Positions 11,430 through 21,964 of a stretch of DNA of 64,000 nucleotides are shown here, piece by piece. How positions within the stretch are numbered: the stretch's first letter is position 1; every line of letters begins with the position of its first letter. A program made the translations under genes and the position numbers. This DNA comes from Schistocerca nitens (Eukaryota > Arthropoda > Insecta > Orthoptera > Acrididae), in assembly GCF_023898315.1 (NCBI RefSeq), contig NC_064621.1:540351383-540415382 (forward strand). The letters are read 5' to 3'. Under the pieces are notes generated by a model that made no database searches, was not told where the DNA came from, and saw only the letters and a list, made by a program, of their open reading frames with translations.

Positions 11430-12023
11430 TTAGTGGATTACAACTACTACCTTTCTTAATATTGGTGTGACCTGTGCAAATTTCCAGTCTTTGGGTATGG
11501 ATCTTTTGTCGAGCGAACGGTTGTATATGATTGTTAGATACGGAGCTAATGCATCAGCATACTCCGAAAGGAACCTAATTGGTACACAGTCTGGACCGGA
11601 AGACTTGCTTTTAGTAAGTGATTTAAGTTGCTTCACTACTCCGAGGATATTTACTTGTACGTTACTCATGTTGGCAGCTGTCCTCGATTCGAATTCTGGA
11701 ATATTTACTTCGTCTTCTTTTGTGAAGGCATTTCGGAAGGCTGTGTTTAGTAACTCTGCTTTGGCAGCACTGTCTTCGATGGTATCTCCATTGCTGTTGT
11801 GCAGAGAAGGCATTGATTGTTTCTTGCCGCTAACATACTTCACATGCGACCAGAATCGCTTTGGATTTTCTGCCAGGTTTCGAGACAAAGTTTCGTTGTG
11901 GAAACTGTTATAAGCATCTCGCATTGAAGTCCGCGCTAAATTTCGAGCTTCTGTAAAAGATCGCCAATCTTGGGGATTTTGCGTCTGTTTGAATTTGGCA
12001 TGTTTGTTTCGTTGTTTCTGCAA
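11430..12023 (-). pseudogene. LINE-A ORF2, linker and reverse transcriptase N-terminal part
   Basis: The frame includes the endonuclease-polymerase linker (KHAKFKQTQNPQDWRSF, RFWSHVKYVSGKKQSMPSL) and the start of the polymerase (VKQLKSLTKSKSSGPDCVPI, PYLTIIYNRSLDKRSIPKDW). It is open for 198 codons and then loses frame just before the conserved SNYRPIS-like box, about 50 bp from the Tc1-A insertion. The same linker is seen at 21979-22254 and, degraded, at 62520-62880. Confidence 0.85.
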
Positions 12024-12244
12024 CAGTGTTCTAACCCGGTTTTTTGTACCAAGAAGGATCAGCTCCGTCGTTTGTTAATTTATTTGATATAAAGCTCTCA
12101 ATTGCTGCCGATACTATTTCTTTGAATTTAAGCTACGTCTGGACTACACTTACATTATTCATTTGGAATGAGTGGAGATTTTCTCTTAGGAAGGCGTCAA
12201 GTGAATATTTACCTGCTTTTTTGAATAGGTATATTTTTCGAGGA

Positions 12245-12946
12245 TTACAGAGTATTCAATCTTGCTACGACAGCCCTGTGTTCACTAATCCCTGAATCGG
12301 TTTTGATACTCGTTTTTAACTGAGAATCATTTGTTGCTAAGAGGTCAAGTGTGTTTTCACAACCGTTTACTATTCGAGTGGGCTCATGAACTAGTTGCTC
12401 GAGATAATATTCAGAGAATGCGTTTAGCCCAATTTCGGATGATATTTTATTCGTAACTCGGGAATTAAACATGTATTTTCGCCAACATATCGAGGATAAA
12501 TTAAAGTCACCACCAACTATTATCGTATGATTCGGGTACGTGTTTGAAACCAAACTCAAGTTTTCTTTGAACCTTTCAGCAACTGCATCATCTTAATTGG
12601 GAGGTCGGTGAAAGGATCCAATTACTATTTTATTCCGGTTGCCAACAACGACCTCTGCCCATACTAACTCACAGGAAGTATCTACTTCAATTTCGCGACA
12701 AGTTAAACTACTTCTGACAGCAACAAACACGCCTCCGCCAACTGTGTTTAGCCTATCCTTTCGGAACACCGTTAGGTTCTTCGCAGAAATTTCGGCTGAG
12801 CTTATATGTGGCTTTAGCCAGCTTTCAGTGCCTATAACGATTTGAGTATCAGCGCTTTCTATTAGCGCTCGGAGCTCTGGTACTTTCCCAACACAGCTAC
12901 GACAATTTACAACTGTATCTACGTTTTTCCTATGTTGAGCCTGCAC
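12245..12946 (-). pseudogene. LINE-A ORF2, endonuclease domain
   Basis: This is an apurinic-type (exonuclease-endonuclease-phosphatase) domain with the expected order: NCRSCVGKVPELRALI, IGTESWLK carrying the metal-binding glutamate, VFRKDRLNTVGGGVFVAV, GSFHRPPN, VGGDFNLS and a final SGISEHRAVV. The family's usual serine-aspartate-histidine has become serine-glutamate-histidine. A TAA stop at 12593-12595 sits just after RPPN, where the copy at 61.9 kb has a serine codon. The enzyme would nick target DNA to prime reverse transcription. Inactive as it stands. Confidence 0.88.
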
Positions 12947-13014
12947 CCTTTGTGACTGAACCCCTTCTTGTGTTTTCCAGAGACCCTCTAACCTAAAAAA
13001 CCGCCCAGTGCACG

Positions 13015-13899
13015 CTACACAGCCCCTGCTACCCGTGTAGCCGCCTCCTGCGTATAGTGGACACCTGACCTATTCAGCGGAACCCGAAACCCAACCATCC
13101 TTTGTCGCAAGTCGGGGAAACCGCAGCCTACACGGTCGCAGAACCGTCTGAGCCTCTGATTCAGACCCTCCACTCGGCTCTGTACCAGAGGTCTGCAATT
13201 GGTCCTGTCGACTATGCTGCAAATGGTCAGCTCTGCCTTCATCTTGCAAGCAAGACTGGCAGCCTTTACCACTTGTGTCAGCCTCTCGAAACCAGAGAGA
13301 ATCTCTTCTGATCCAAAGCGACACACATCATTGGTACCGACGTGAGCAACCACCTGCAGTTGGCTGCACCCTGTGCTCTTCATGGCATCTGGGAGGACCC
13401 TTTCCACATCTAGAATGACTCCACCCGGTATGCACACGGAGTGCACATTGGATCTCATACCCTTCTTGCCAGCCAAGGCCCTAAGGGGCCCCATAATGCG
13501 CCTAACGTTGGAGTTCACAACTACCAATAATCCCACCCTCTGTGATTGCCCAGATCTTGCAGGCTGAATGGTTTCCTCTGAAACAGGACAGGCAACAGCA
13601 TCTGGCTCAGCGACAGTGTCAGTCACAGACAGCACCTGGAACCTGTTTGTCAGACAAACCGGGGAGGCCTTATGTGCGGCCGCCTGAGAAGACTTTCGCA
13701 ACCTGATTCGCCCCAGGGCGACCTCCCACTCGACCACGGGTGAAGGGTCAGCCTCAGTGCAAGCAGTAGCTGGGTTGGCCATTGGTGAGGACCGATTGGA
13801 GGACTCTGACGTGCTGGACGTCCGTTGGATCCCCACGGCCGGCCCATAACAGTGGTGCCCATCCACTGCAGCCTCAAGCTGTGTAACTGAAGCCATCAC
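13015..13899 (-). CDS. LINE-A ORF1 with SGNH esterase-like domain
   Basis: An open frame of 294 codons from ATG at 13899. The first about 140 residues are polar and unassigned. Residues from about 150 on form an SGNH/GDSL-hydrolase-like domain of the kind known from CR1 ORF1 proteins. The nucleophile block reads VVNSNVRRI, where related proteins have GDSN. Then come VAHVGTNDVCRFGSEE with the conserved asparagine-aspartate, and SGVHYTQEA carrying the terminal histidine. The serine and histidine remain while the surrounding glycine and aspartate have changed, so activity is doubtful. In the family the protein is thought to bind or chaperone element RNA or act as an esterase. ORF2 follows downstream within about 70 bp. 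Confidence 0.8.
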   Translation of the reverse strand: MMASVTQLEAAVDGHHCYGPAVGIQRTSSTSESSNRSSPMANPATACTEADPSPVVEWEVALGRIRLRKSSQAAAHKASPVCLTNRFQVLSVTDTVAEPDAVACPVSEETIQPARSGQSQRVGLLVVVNSNVRRIMGPLRALAGKKGMRSNVHSVCIPGGVILDVERVLPDAMKSTGCSQLQVVAHVGTNDVCRFGSEEILSGFERLTQVVKAASLACKMKAELTICSIVDRTNCRPLVQSRVEGLNQRLRRFCDRVGCGFPDLRQRMVGFRVPLNRSGVHYTQEAATRVAGAV

Positions 13900-13975
13900 A
13901 ACCTGAAGCTAAGAGCGAAGTGTCACCAACTCGACTCACATCCGACTACTTCATTGATCGTTCAATTGCTTAAGT

Positions 13976-14720
13976 CTGGAAATTCAAATTCAGTTTAAGT
14001 TATACCATATGCAACATTATTTTAAAAGAAAAAAAAACTCTCTCTGGTTGATTCGTTTCGTGATTGTTGCAGAGCTGCCAATGAAGGCACAAAGAATTTC
14101 GCCAAGCTATTATGGGTACTGTCCATTGGCAGAATGTTTTAACTAGCAAGGATGGGTCGCTCTTCGCAGCAGCTATTTCGGCTCACTGGTAACGTATGTG
14201 GTTCTATTAAAAGGTTATCTTAAAAGAAACTGCTAATTAAATTCGTACTTCATAGTGTAAATATTTTCATCGTATCGTACGCAGCCGGCTAAATTTCTAG
14301 TTATTTAATACAATAATAATAATTAAAAATACCGCCTATAGTTTACATTATTGACTTTATAACTGTCATTCCCTTAATATTCGGACGTTTTAGAAAACGG
14401 TCACTTCACTTATATGTCAACGTGGATTTTAATTCCTACGAATTAAGTTACCCGTCAGTTTTAAGGTAACCATTTTACAGTGGTGTATTACAAAAGCCAG
14501 CCGCCCATCAATGTCATCAGTGAGTCGATCATACCCATAATCGGCGTCTGTGGTTCGGACGATTAGATCGGGTGCACTGTGCGACCCTAGTCGGCTGATG
14601 TCGGTCGTCGTCGGAATTCACCGACGTCGTTGTCGCTGTGACTGCAGTCTTACAGACTGCTGTGTATTGATCACAGCTGTACCATTTCCGAACTTGGGTT
14701 GATAATCGGTACAAGAAACA
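13976..14720. other. Unassigned sequence upstream of LINE-A
   Basis: The part next to 13975 may still be LINE-A leader. No boundary is visible. A GC-richer patch at 14530-14660 contains short inverted words but no long arms. No credible coding sequence. Confidence 0.4.
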
Positions 14721-14722
14721 TA

Positions 14723-16108
14723 CACTACTGGCCATTAAAATTGCTACACCATGAAGATGACGTGCTACAGACGCAAATTTAACCGACAGGAAGAAGATGC
14801 TATGAAATGCAAATGATTAGCTCTACAGAGCATTCACACAAGGTTGACGCCGGTGGCGACATCTACAATGTGCTGTCATGAGGAAAGTTTCCAACCTATT
14901 TCTCATACACAAATAGCAGTTGACCGGCGTTGCCTGGTGAAACGTTGTTGTGATGCCTCGGGTAAGGAGGAGAAATGCGTACCATCACGTTTCCGATTTT
15001 GATGAAGGTCGACTTGTAGCCTATCGCGATTGCGGTTTATCGTATCGCGACATTGCTGCACGCGTTCGTCGAGATCCAATGACTGTTAGCAGAATATGGA
15101 ATCGTTGGGTTCAGCAGGGTAATACGGAACGCCGTGCTGGATGCCAACGGCCTCGTATCACTAGCAGTCGAGATGACAGGCATCTTTCCGCATGAGTGTA
15201 ACGGATCGTGCTGCTACGTCTGGATCCCTGAGTCAACTGATGGGGACGTTGGCAAGACAACAACCATCTGCACGAACAGTTCGACGACGTTTGCAGCAGC
15301 ACGGACTATCTGCTCGGAGACCATGGCTGCGGTTACCCTTGACACTGCATCACAGACAGGAGCGCTTGAGATGGTGTACTCAACGACGAACCTGGGAGCA
15401 CGAATGGCAAAACGTCATATTTTCGGAAGAATCCAGGTTCTGTTTACAGCATCATGATGGTCGCATCCGTGTTTGGCGACATCGCGGTGAACGCACATCG
15501 GAAGCGTATATTCGTCAGCGCGATACTGGCGTATCACCCGGTGAGATGGTATGGGGTGCCATTGGTAACACGTCTCGGTCACCTCTTGTTCGCATTGACG
15601 GCACTTTGAACAGTGGACGGTACATTTCAGATGTGCTGTGACCCATGGCTCTACCCTTCATTCGATCCCTGCGAGACCTACATTTTAGCAGGATAATGCA
15701 CGACCGCATGTTGCAGGTTCTGTACAGGCCTTTCTGGATACAGAAAATGTTCGACTGCTGCCCTGGCCAGCACATTCTCCAGGTCTCTCACCAATTGAAA
15801 ACGTCTGGTCAAAGTTGGCTGAGCAACTGGCTCGTCACAATACGCCAGTCACTACTCTTCATGAACTGCGGTATCGTGTTGAAGCTGCATGGGCAGCTGT
15901 ACCTGTACACGCCATCCAAGCTCTGTTTGACTCAATATGCCCAGGCGTATCAAGGCCGTTATTATGGCCAGAGGTGGTTGTTCTGGGTACTGATTTCTCA
16001 GGATCTATGCACCCAAAATGCGTGAAAATGTAACCACATGCCAGTTCTAGTATAATATATTTGTCCAATGAATACCCGTTTATCATCTGCATTTCTTCTT
16101 GGTGTAGG
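14723..16108 (+). mobile_element. Tc1-B (DD34E Tc1-like transposon), right end missing
   Basis: The left end is CACTACTGGCCATTAAAATT after TA at 14721-14722. The right side stops at CTTCTTGGTGTAG (about 16108) without the matching inverted repeat, so the terminal about 25 bp are lost. Without both ends the copy could not be mobilised. A related N-terminal fragment lies at 52560-52770. Confidence 0.85.
14953..16033 (+). pseudogene. Tc1-B transposase relic
   Basis: The ATG at 14953 starts MPRVRRRNAYHHVSDFDEG with a paired-type HTH (YRDIAARVRRDPMTVSRIW). The frame breaks near 15190 and resumes for 15192-15641 (ARTVRRRLQQHGLSARRPWL, then VIFSEESRFCLQ). It breaks again near 15640, and the last part holds an asparagine-alanine-arginine-proline-like remnant, SPGLSPIENVW-equivalent bases near 15780-15825, and a C-terminus ending near 16033. 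The first catalytic aspartate is glutamate here (SEES where the family has SDES). By conceptual count the second and third acids are 34 residues apart, as in classical Tc1. Inactive. Confidence 0.85.
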
Positions 16109-16825
16109 TCTAGCGTATCACAGATACCACTAGAACTCGAGTTTCCGTGGCCGACAGTGTCTGTGGTGTATCTTCAGTATCACAGAGACAAATATTCCAC
16201 ACAAGTAAACCACCTCACAGGACGACTTGAGGTGTTCGACGAACGGTCGTCACGTCGTCACTGCAGAGCCATTTGGTGTGATAGGCTACTGCTGTGAGTC
16301 AGAATGTGAAACGTTAGGAACCTATGCGTACCAAGACTGTACAGGGACAAATTCACCGCTTAGGCTGAGCGTCCACTGGAACCGTGTTCGTCCGACGAAT
16401 CCCAAGACATGTAGCACCGATCAAGCCGACCTCATACGGCTGTACATGGTCGGCTGACGGACGTATCCCAGCGTAATGGGAGTGGTCGGACGTAGTCGCT
16501 GCAAGCGAGTGTCTGTTGTTGCTTAAGTCTGTTTTCCGTACTTAATTACCAACTATGGACGTTGAGGTTATAAGTTACGTGAATGAGAATAGATCAATGT
16601 GCTATATACAAGACAAGAGATATTACCACTGCGAATTACAGAGGCAACTATGGTTGAAAGCTGCTGGGGATGTGACTGTGAAAACTAAGTGGAAACTTTA
16701 ACGTTAATGAAGCAAGAAACGTAATACTGTGCGATCAAATTTAGTCAGTATGTGATACCTGACGTTCAGTGCACATTCAGTAACAGTGCTTAAAAATGCT
16801 AGGGGCGATACTTAAAAATAAAATA
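16109..16825. other. Unassigned sequence between Tc1-B and Tc1-C
   Basis: Short open frames only (for example 16227-16457) with no domain. No repeats with clear ends. Nothing else supported. Confidence 0.45.
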
Positions 16826-18128
16826 CATTCTAAGACAAAAGAAAGACGTACCTCGAAGGAATTAGCCAACTGAAATCTGTAAACGAGATGTATATGTACA
16901 GACGAACAGATGATTATAATTTTAGAAAAATGGGATGATTTATTCAAGAGAAAGAGCTTCACAGACTGAGCAAGTCAATAAGGCGTTGGTCCACCTCTGA
17001 CCCTTTCTTCAAGCAGTTATTCTGCTTGCCATCGATTGACTGAGTTGTTGAATGTTCTCCTGAGGGATTCCGTGCCAAATTCTCACCAATTGGCGCCTTA
17101 GATCGTCAAAATCCCGAGCTAGTTGAAGGACCCTGCCGGCCAGGGTAGGCTTTAACAATCACGAAGACATGCAGCCGAAACTCTCGCTGTTTACGATCGG
17201 GCGTTATCTTGCTGAAATGTCAGCCCAGGATGGCTTGCCAAGATGGGGTCGTAGACGTACCGTTGTGCTGTGAGGGTGCCGCGGATGACAACCACGGGAG
17301 TCCTGCTATGAAAAGAAATGGTACCTCAGGCCAGCACTGCTGGTTGTAAGGCCGTATGCCAGGCGACAGACAGACTGGTATCACATCGCTGTTTGGGGTG
17401 TCTCAGGACAGGTCTTTTCTGGTGGTCATGGCTCAGTTCGAAATGGAACTCATCACTGAAGACAATTCTACTCCAGCCAATGGAATTCCAGCCGAAAACG
17501 TGACTGGAGTCGCCCCGAACAGCTGTGGGATACTAATCTGACTGCCGCCCACCATATGGCCCGACAACCAGGAATGATGCCACTTCTTGTAATAGCAGGA
17601 CCCTTTGGTTGTCATATGCGGCACTCTAATAGCTTGGCGGTATGTCGACGATTTTCTACGCCTCGTTTAGTTGCCCTGGGCTTACATTTTAGGAAGAGAA
17701 TGCCCGCCAGCACGCGGAGAGAGACTCTACTGCCTGTCATCGTCCTTGCAAATCCTACCGTGGCCAGCGAGGTCGCCGAATCTCGCCCCATTTGACGAAG
17801 TTTGGAGTATCACGGACGGGGACCTCCAACCATCTCGGGATACTGACGCACCCATTGGACAGATTTTGGCAGAATATCCCACAGGAAACCGTCCAACAAC
17901 TCTGCGAATCAACGGCAAGCTGAATAACTGCTTGCATCAGTGCAAGAGGTGGTCCAACGCGCTACTGACTTGCTCAATATCTGAAGCTTTTGCTCGTGAA
18001 TAAATCATCCAATTCTTCTGAAATTGTAACCATTTTCTTACCTGTACATGCACATCACACCTACCGATTGCCGTCCCATTCGTATGATTCTTTCGTGGTG
18101 CGTCGCTTTATTTTTTTCCTTAGACTGA
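16826..18128. mobile_element. Tc1-C fold-back: two transposase 3' halves head to head
   Basis: The minus strand from about 17540 down to 16826 encodes the C-terminal half of a Tc1 transposase: IVFSDESHFELSHDHQKRP, then LTFQQDNA, then RQLVRIWHGIPQENIQQL near 17060-17100. The plus strand from about 17540 to 18003 encodes the same half again: PLVVICGTL, then LPWPARSPNLAPFDEVWSI, then an equivalent of the C-terminal helix. Both outer flanks carry the same family terminus (AAATCATCCAATTCTTCTGAAAT at about 18002-18024, inverted at about 16918-16940). The N-terminal DNA-binding half is absent from both. All frames are broken. It reads as a palindromic derivative of one family. Confidence 0.8.
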
Positions 18129-18156
18129 AAGATATGAAGGCCTTCAACCAAACGTT

Positions 18157-19855
18157 TAGATTAGATTAGATTAGTTTTTCATTCCATAGGTCCGTGCTGA
18201 GGAGATCCTCGTGGATGTGGAACATGTCAATTTTTTTTAATCTGAAATAACAGTACTAATAGTATGAATATATATAATACATCATTTGTTTCTATTAAAA
18301 AATTCGTCAATGGAGTAGAAGGAGTTGGCCACTAGTAAGTCTTTCAGGCTCCTTTTAAACTAATCTTTATTTGTAACTAAATTTTTTATGTTTGCTGGCA
18401 AGTTATTGAAGATGAGTGTTCCTGAGTACTCGACCCCTTTTTGAACTAAAGTAAGTGCTTTTAAGTCCTTGTGCAGATCATTTTTGTTCCTGGTATTGTA
18501 TGTATGAACTGAGCTGTTTGTTGGAAAAAGAGATATATTATTTAGGACAAATTTCTTTAGGGAGTAAATATACTGAGAGGCAGTAGTTAATATACCCAGT
18601 TCTTTGAAGAGGTTTCTACAGGACGTCCGTGAATTTACTCCATAAATAATATGTATTACACGCTTTTGGACTCTGAAAACTTTTGTTTGACTTGAAGAGT
18701 TACCCAAAATATTATACCATATGACATTATGGAATGAAAGTAGGCAAAGTATGCAAGCTTTTTCACTTTTATGTCGCCTATGTCTGCTAACATTCGAATT
18801 GCAAATACAGATTTGTTAAGGCGATTCTGCAGTTCTGTGGTGTGCTCCTCCCAACTGAATTTATTATCAAGTTGTAATCCCAGGAATTTAAGACTGTCAA
18901 CCTCTTCTATCTGCTCTTCTTCGTACTTTATGCATACGCTGGGTGGGAACCTCTTACAGGTACTCAATTGCATATAGTGAGTCTTTTCGAAGTTTAATGT
19001 CAGTGAGTTGGCTTTAAACCATTTATTAATATCCATGAAAATATCATTAGCAGATCTTTCTATAACTATACTCGACATACTATTTATTGCAATACTTGTG
19101 TCCTCTGCAAACAAAACGAACTCTGCTTCTGGCAGTGTAACTGATGAGAGATCATTAATGTACACAAGAAAAAGCAATGGCCCTAAGTTGGATCCTTGTG
19201 GGACACCACATGTAATTTCTTCCCATTCTGATGATGACTGATGACTTAATTCGCTAGTCCCTTGCACTGACACCCTTTGTTGCTGTTAGCAAGGTATGAC
19301 TTGAATCATTTTGCAGCCCTGCCCATGACATGATAGAATTCTAATTTATTTAAAAGGATGTTGTGGTTCTCACAATCGAATGCGTTTGACAAATCACAGA
19401 AAATACCTACTGCTTGTAACTTGTTATTTAATGAATTAAGTACATTTTCGCTGTAGGTGTAAATAGCCTTCTGAATATCAGAACCCTTCAGAAATCCAAA
19501 CTGTGTTCTTGATAATATGTTATTTGTGGTCAGATGGTTGAAAAGCTGCCTGTAAATTACTTTTTCTAAAATTTTTGAGAATGCTGGCAAAAGTGAAATC
19601 GGTCTGTAGTTTGATGGTATGTCTTTATCCCCTTTCTTGAATAGAGGCTTAACATCTGCATATTTTAGCCAGTCAGGAAACGTCCCAGTTATAATTGACT
19701 AGTTACACAAGTAACTTAGAATTGTACTAAACTCACAAGAACATGCCTTAATTAACTTTGCTGATATTTCATTGAAACCACTAGAATGCTTTGTTTTTAA
19801 AGATTTTATTATGGAAGTTGTTTCTTTTGGTGAAGTAAGTAACTAGTATTCTGTA
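18157..19855 (-). mobile_element. LINE-B, 5'-truncated CR1/L2 or jockey-type retrotransposon
   Basis: Minus-strand reverse transcriptase segments appear in order: HSSGFNEISAKLIKACS (near 19750-19800), FSKILEKVIYRQLFNHL (19590-19306 frame), IFCDLSNAFDCENHNIL, CGVPQGSNLGPLLFLVYIND and VLFAEDTSI in the 19273-18656 frame, then SLKFLGLQLDNKFSWEEH, and a C-terminal HTYNTRNKNDLHKDLK segment. The catalytic FADD box is FAED, so the first aspartate is lost. The tail near 18157-18174 is a short GATTA tandem, the family's 3' terminus. There is at least one frameshift near 18690. A second 3' fragment of a related LINE lies at 45235-45600. Confidence 0.85.
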
Positions 19856-20033
19856 AAGAACTCAAACTGTTTTCATTTGGGCACTTCCCCCGAGTAAATA
19901 AACGTCGTAAATTTATCTCAAATGGAACACGCTGCACTGACGTCACGGTTCTCACTGACAGTGGTGTATGTTTTTGTCGATTGTGTTCGGTGGCAAGTGA
20001 ATGCAGCTGCTTGTTCGTCGCTCTACTTGACAA

Positions 20034-20240
20034 TTAGATGTTGTGCAACAAGGATACAATGATGCGAATATTAGTATGTTTATCAATTTCAATACTACTT
20101 TGTAGCAATCTTCGTTTACTAGTCATTAATCCAAACGCACATTCTATTACTTGTCAAGCCACAGAAAGACATTTGCTAAGAGTAGTTCGCATTAGTCCAT
20201 GTTTTGACATCAGGAACGGTCTCATCAGGCAAGTCTTCAG
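20034..20240 (-). pseudogene. PIF/Harbinger nuclease C-terminal fragment
   Basis: Read from the minus strand, bases 20034-20148 give VIECAFGLMTSKRRLLQSS followed by IEIDKHTNIRIIVSLLHNI and a stop. The ECAFG block and the LLHN ending are the characteristic last motifs of Harbinger-type DDE nucleases. LMRPFLM lies just upstream in another frame. The remainder of the gene is missing. The adjacent minus-strand open frame (19809-20033) is not recognisable. Confidence 0.7.
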
Positions 20241-21409
20241 TTCAGTTTCTGGCTGTGTGCCGGACTTGGCTGCAGTAGATGAGCTTCATCGGTCGGCCAT
20301 AGTCGTTCTGCCTTCAGCCGTTGACGACCGACGTCACACACAACGCTTTCCCATGTCTTTTGGACATTCAGTGTCAATGTGACGTTACACGGAAATACTG
20401 AACCCGATTCGTCAGGAACAGTGAGGTTCGAGACCTGACACGCACAAGAAAAATTTCTTTATTTTACTTTAATTTAAGTCAATGGTTCCCAACCGGGGGA
20501 GGGTAACTAGGGCCTGAGAGGTTAAAAGAATTTTTCTGAGTGTTAAGAACTAAACTATTCGATTCCGTTTCAGTCACGAAACTAAATTATTTCCAAATGA
20601 TCATTACTATCATCACAATTTTGTAAGGCTCTAATATTAATTATATGAGTTGTCAATAATTATTTTTTCTCAGTTAGTACCATTAATGTCATGGATGTTA
20701 CAGGTACTCACGCAGTCCACCCACTACACACATATGTTTTGCTTTGTCCCGTACATTACTGATCCAGAAATTGCTTCATTATTCGCTTCGAAACAGATTA
20801 GCGAATTAACTGACAGCACGACACAGCAGTAGCTACCTAATGCTGTACACAGCATTATTGTTATTACTATTACTATTAGTGGCTGCGACCAGACGCGAAG
20901 CATTAACAGCCTGTAGCCTTCCAATTTCTGCCAGTTCAGAAGTAAGGAGTGCAGCAGAAAAGTGATTTACGAACAGTATGTATAGTGTGTACACATTGTA
21001 ACTTGGTTGATTTTAAATGGGTTGCAGTGTGCAAACGAAGCAAGTGCCGCGTGTTGCTGTGGAGTGGTGTAATCCAGGGGAAGTACGTATTGTAACAAGC
21101 GTCTGCCCTCACTGCGGGTAGCTAGCTTTCTTATCTGAGAAGGAGTTGTGAGTAGCACTTGCGATGCACCACGAAATCCTTCGACATTCATTCTAACACA
21201 CACACACACACAAACTAACTAAATATCAAATATTCTTCATCATTTTAAAAATGACCCGAGAAAAGTTTTTCATTCTACAGTTTAGTTGCGTGCTAAAGTT
21301 GGCGGATAATGAGGGAGCATGGTGGGGCGGGGGGGGGGGGGGGGTGGGGGGGGGTGGGGGGGGGAGTTGGAGGATGCTACTAGCTAATGTCTGATTGCAC
21401 TCAGGGGTA
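20241..21409. other. Unassigned sequence with simple repeats
   Basis: Contains a short (CA)n run near 21198-21212 and a G-tract region listed separately. Short frames only, and no recognisable protein or element ends. Confidence 0.45.
21321..21364. repeat. G-rich tract
   Basis: About 44 bp of almost pure G on the plus strand broken by single T or C. It could form G-quadruplex structures. It is also a likely site of sequencing or assembly length error. Confidence 0.9.
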
Positions 21410-21770
21410 ATGGTCTACTCTGCTACCGTTCCACTCTCGAAAAGCATGTGGGAAAAACAAACACTTAAATATTTCCGCACAAGCTCTGATTTATCTCAAT
21501 TTACAACGACGATAATTTCTTCCTTTTTTGGTAGGCGCGTTCGATGGAGATAGTTGCTGATTGATACTTCAAGAAAAGATGCAGTCGCCTCGAGAAACGC
21601 CTTTGTTTCAATGTTTCCCACCTCAATTCGCGTAACATATCCGTGACACTCTCTCCCCTGTTTCAAGAAAACGAGTGCCCATCTTTGAAGATTTTCGATG
21701 TCCTCCGTCAATCGTACCTGATAGGAGTCTTATTCCGCGCAGCAAAACTCCAGAAGAGGACGGACAAGTG
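21410..21770 (-). mobile_element. LINE-A 3' fragment, inverted relative to the next copy
   Basis: The minus strand carries the C-terminal coding end and 3' region of LINE-A. The region equivalent to 8800-9180 is recognisable by the motifs for a burst of cysteine-histidine, ESVTDML-like and RRFSRRL-like residues. It is only about 75-80 percent like the other copies by eye. It is joined directly to plus-strand LINE-A sequence at about 21775. Confidence 0.65.
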
Positions 21771-21774
21771 ATAC

Positions 21775-21950
21775 CTGACGTTTCCCAAGGAAGTGTTGTA
21801 GGCCTTCTGCTGTTCCTAATCTATATAAACTATTTGAGAGATAAGACGATTCTGTCGCTTACCGTCTAATAAAGTCATCAGAAGATCAAAACCAATTGCA
21901 AAATGATTTAGACTAGATACTTGTGCGGTGTGAAAGTAGCAACTGACTAT
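21775..21950 (+). mobile_element. LINE-A reverse transcriptase fragment
   Basis: The plus strand reads FPQGSVVGLLLFLIYINYL followed by the region around the catalytic box, which is damaged (LRDKTILSLT-type frame). It is immediately followed by an upstream part of the same element (21965 onward), so the order is scrambled relative to an intact LINE. Confidence 0.65.
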
Positions 21951-21964
21951 AAAAAATAAAAAGT

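Larger units (their letters stand above)
8705..13975 (-). mobile_element. LINE-A copy 1, near full-length CR1-like non-LTR retrotransposon
   Basis: In minus-strand order the element carries a 5' leader, ORF1 with an SGNH esterase-like domain, ORF2 with an apurinic-type endonuclease and a reverse transcriptase, and a 3' tail of hexanucleotide repeats (TACATC on the plus strand, 8707-8737). An esterase ORF1 and a short-repeat 3' end are hallmarks of the CR1/L2 group. I assign the group, not a named family. A Tc1 element (9960-11380) interrupts the reverse transcriptase. Several stops and frameshifts make the copy inactive. The exact 5' end and TSD could not be fixed. Other copies lie at 21.4-25.9 kb and 61.6-64 kb. 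Confidence 0.85.

Noticed and set aside
18300..18360. AT-rich region near LINE-B as a promoter
   Set aside because: It is the antisense 3' untranslated part of LINE-B.
21190..21365. CA and G runs as a recombination or origin site
   Set aside because: Simple repeats only. No further evidence.
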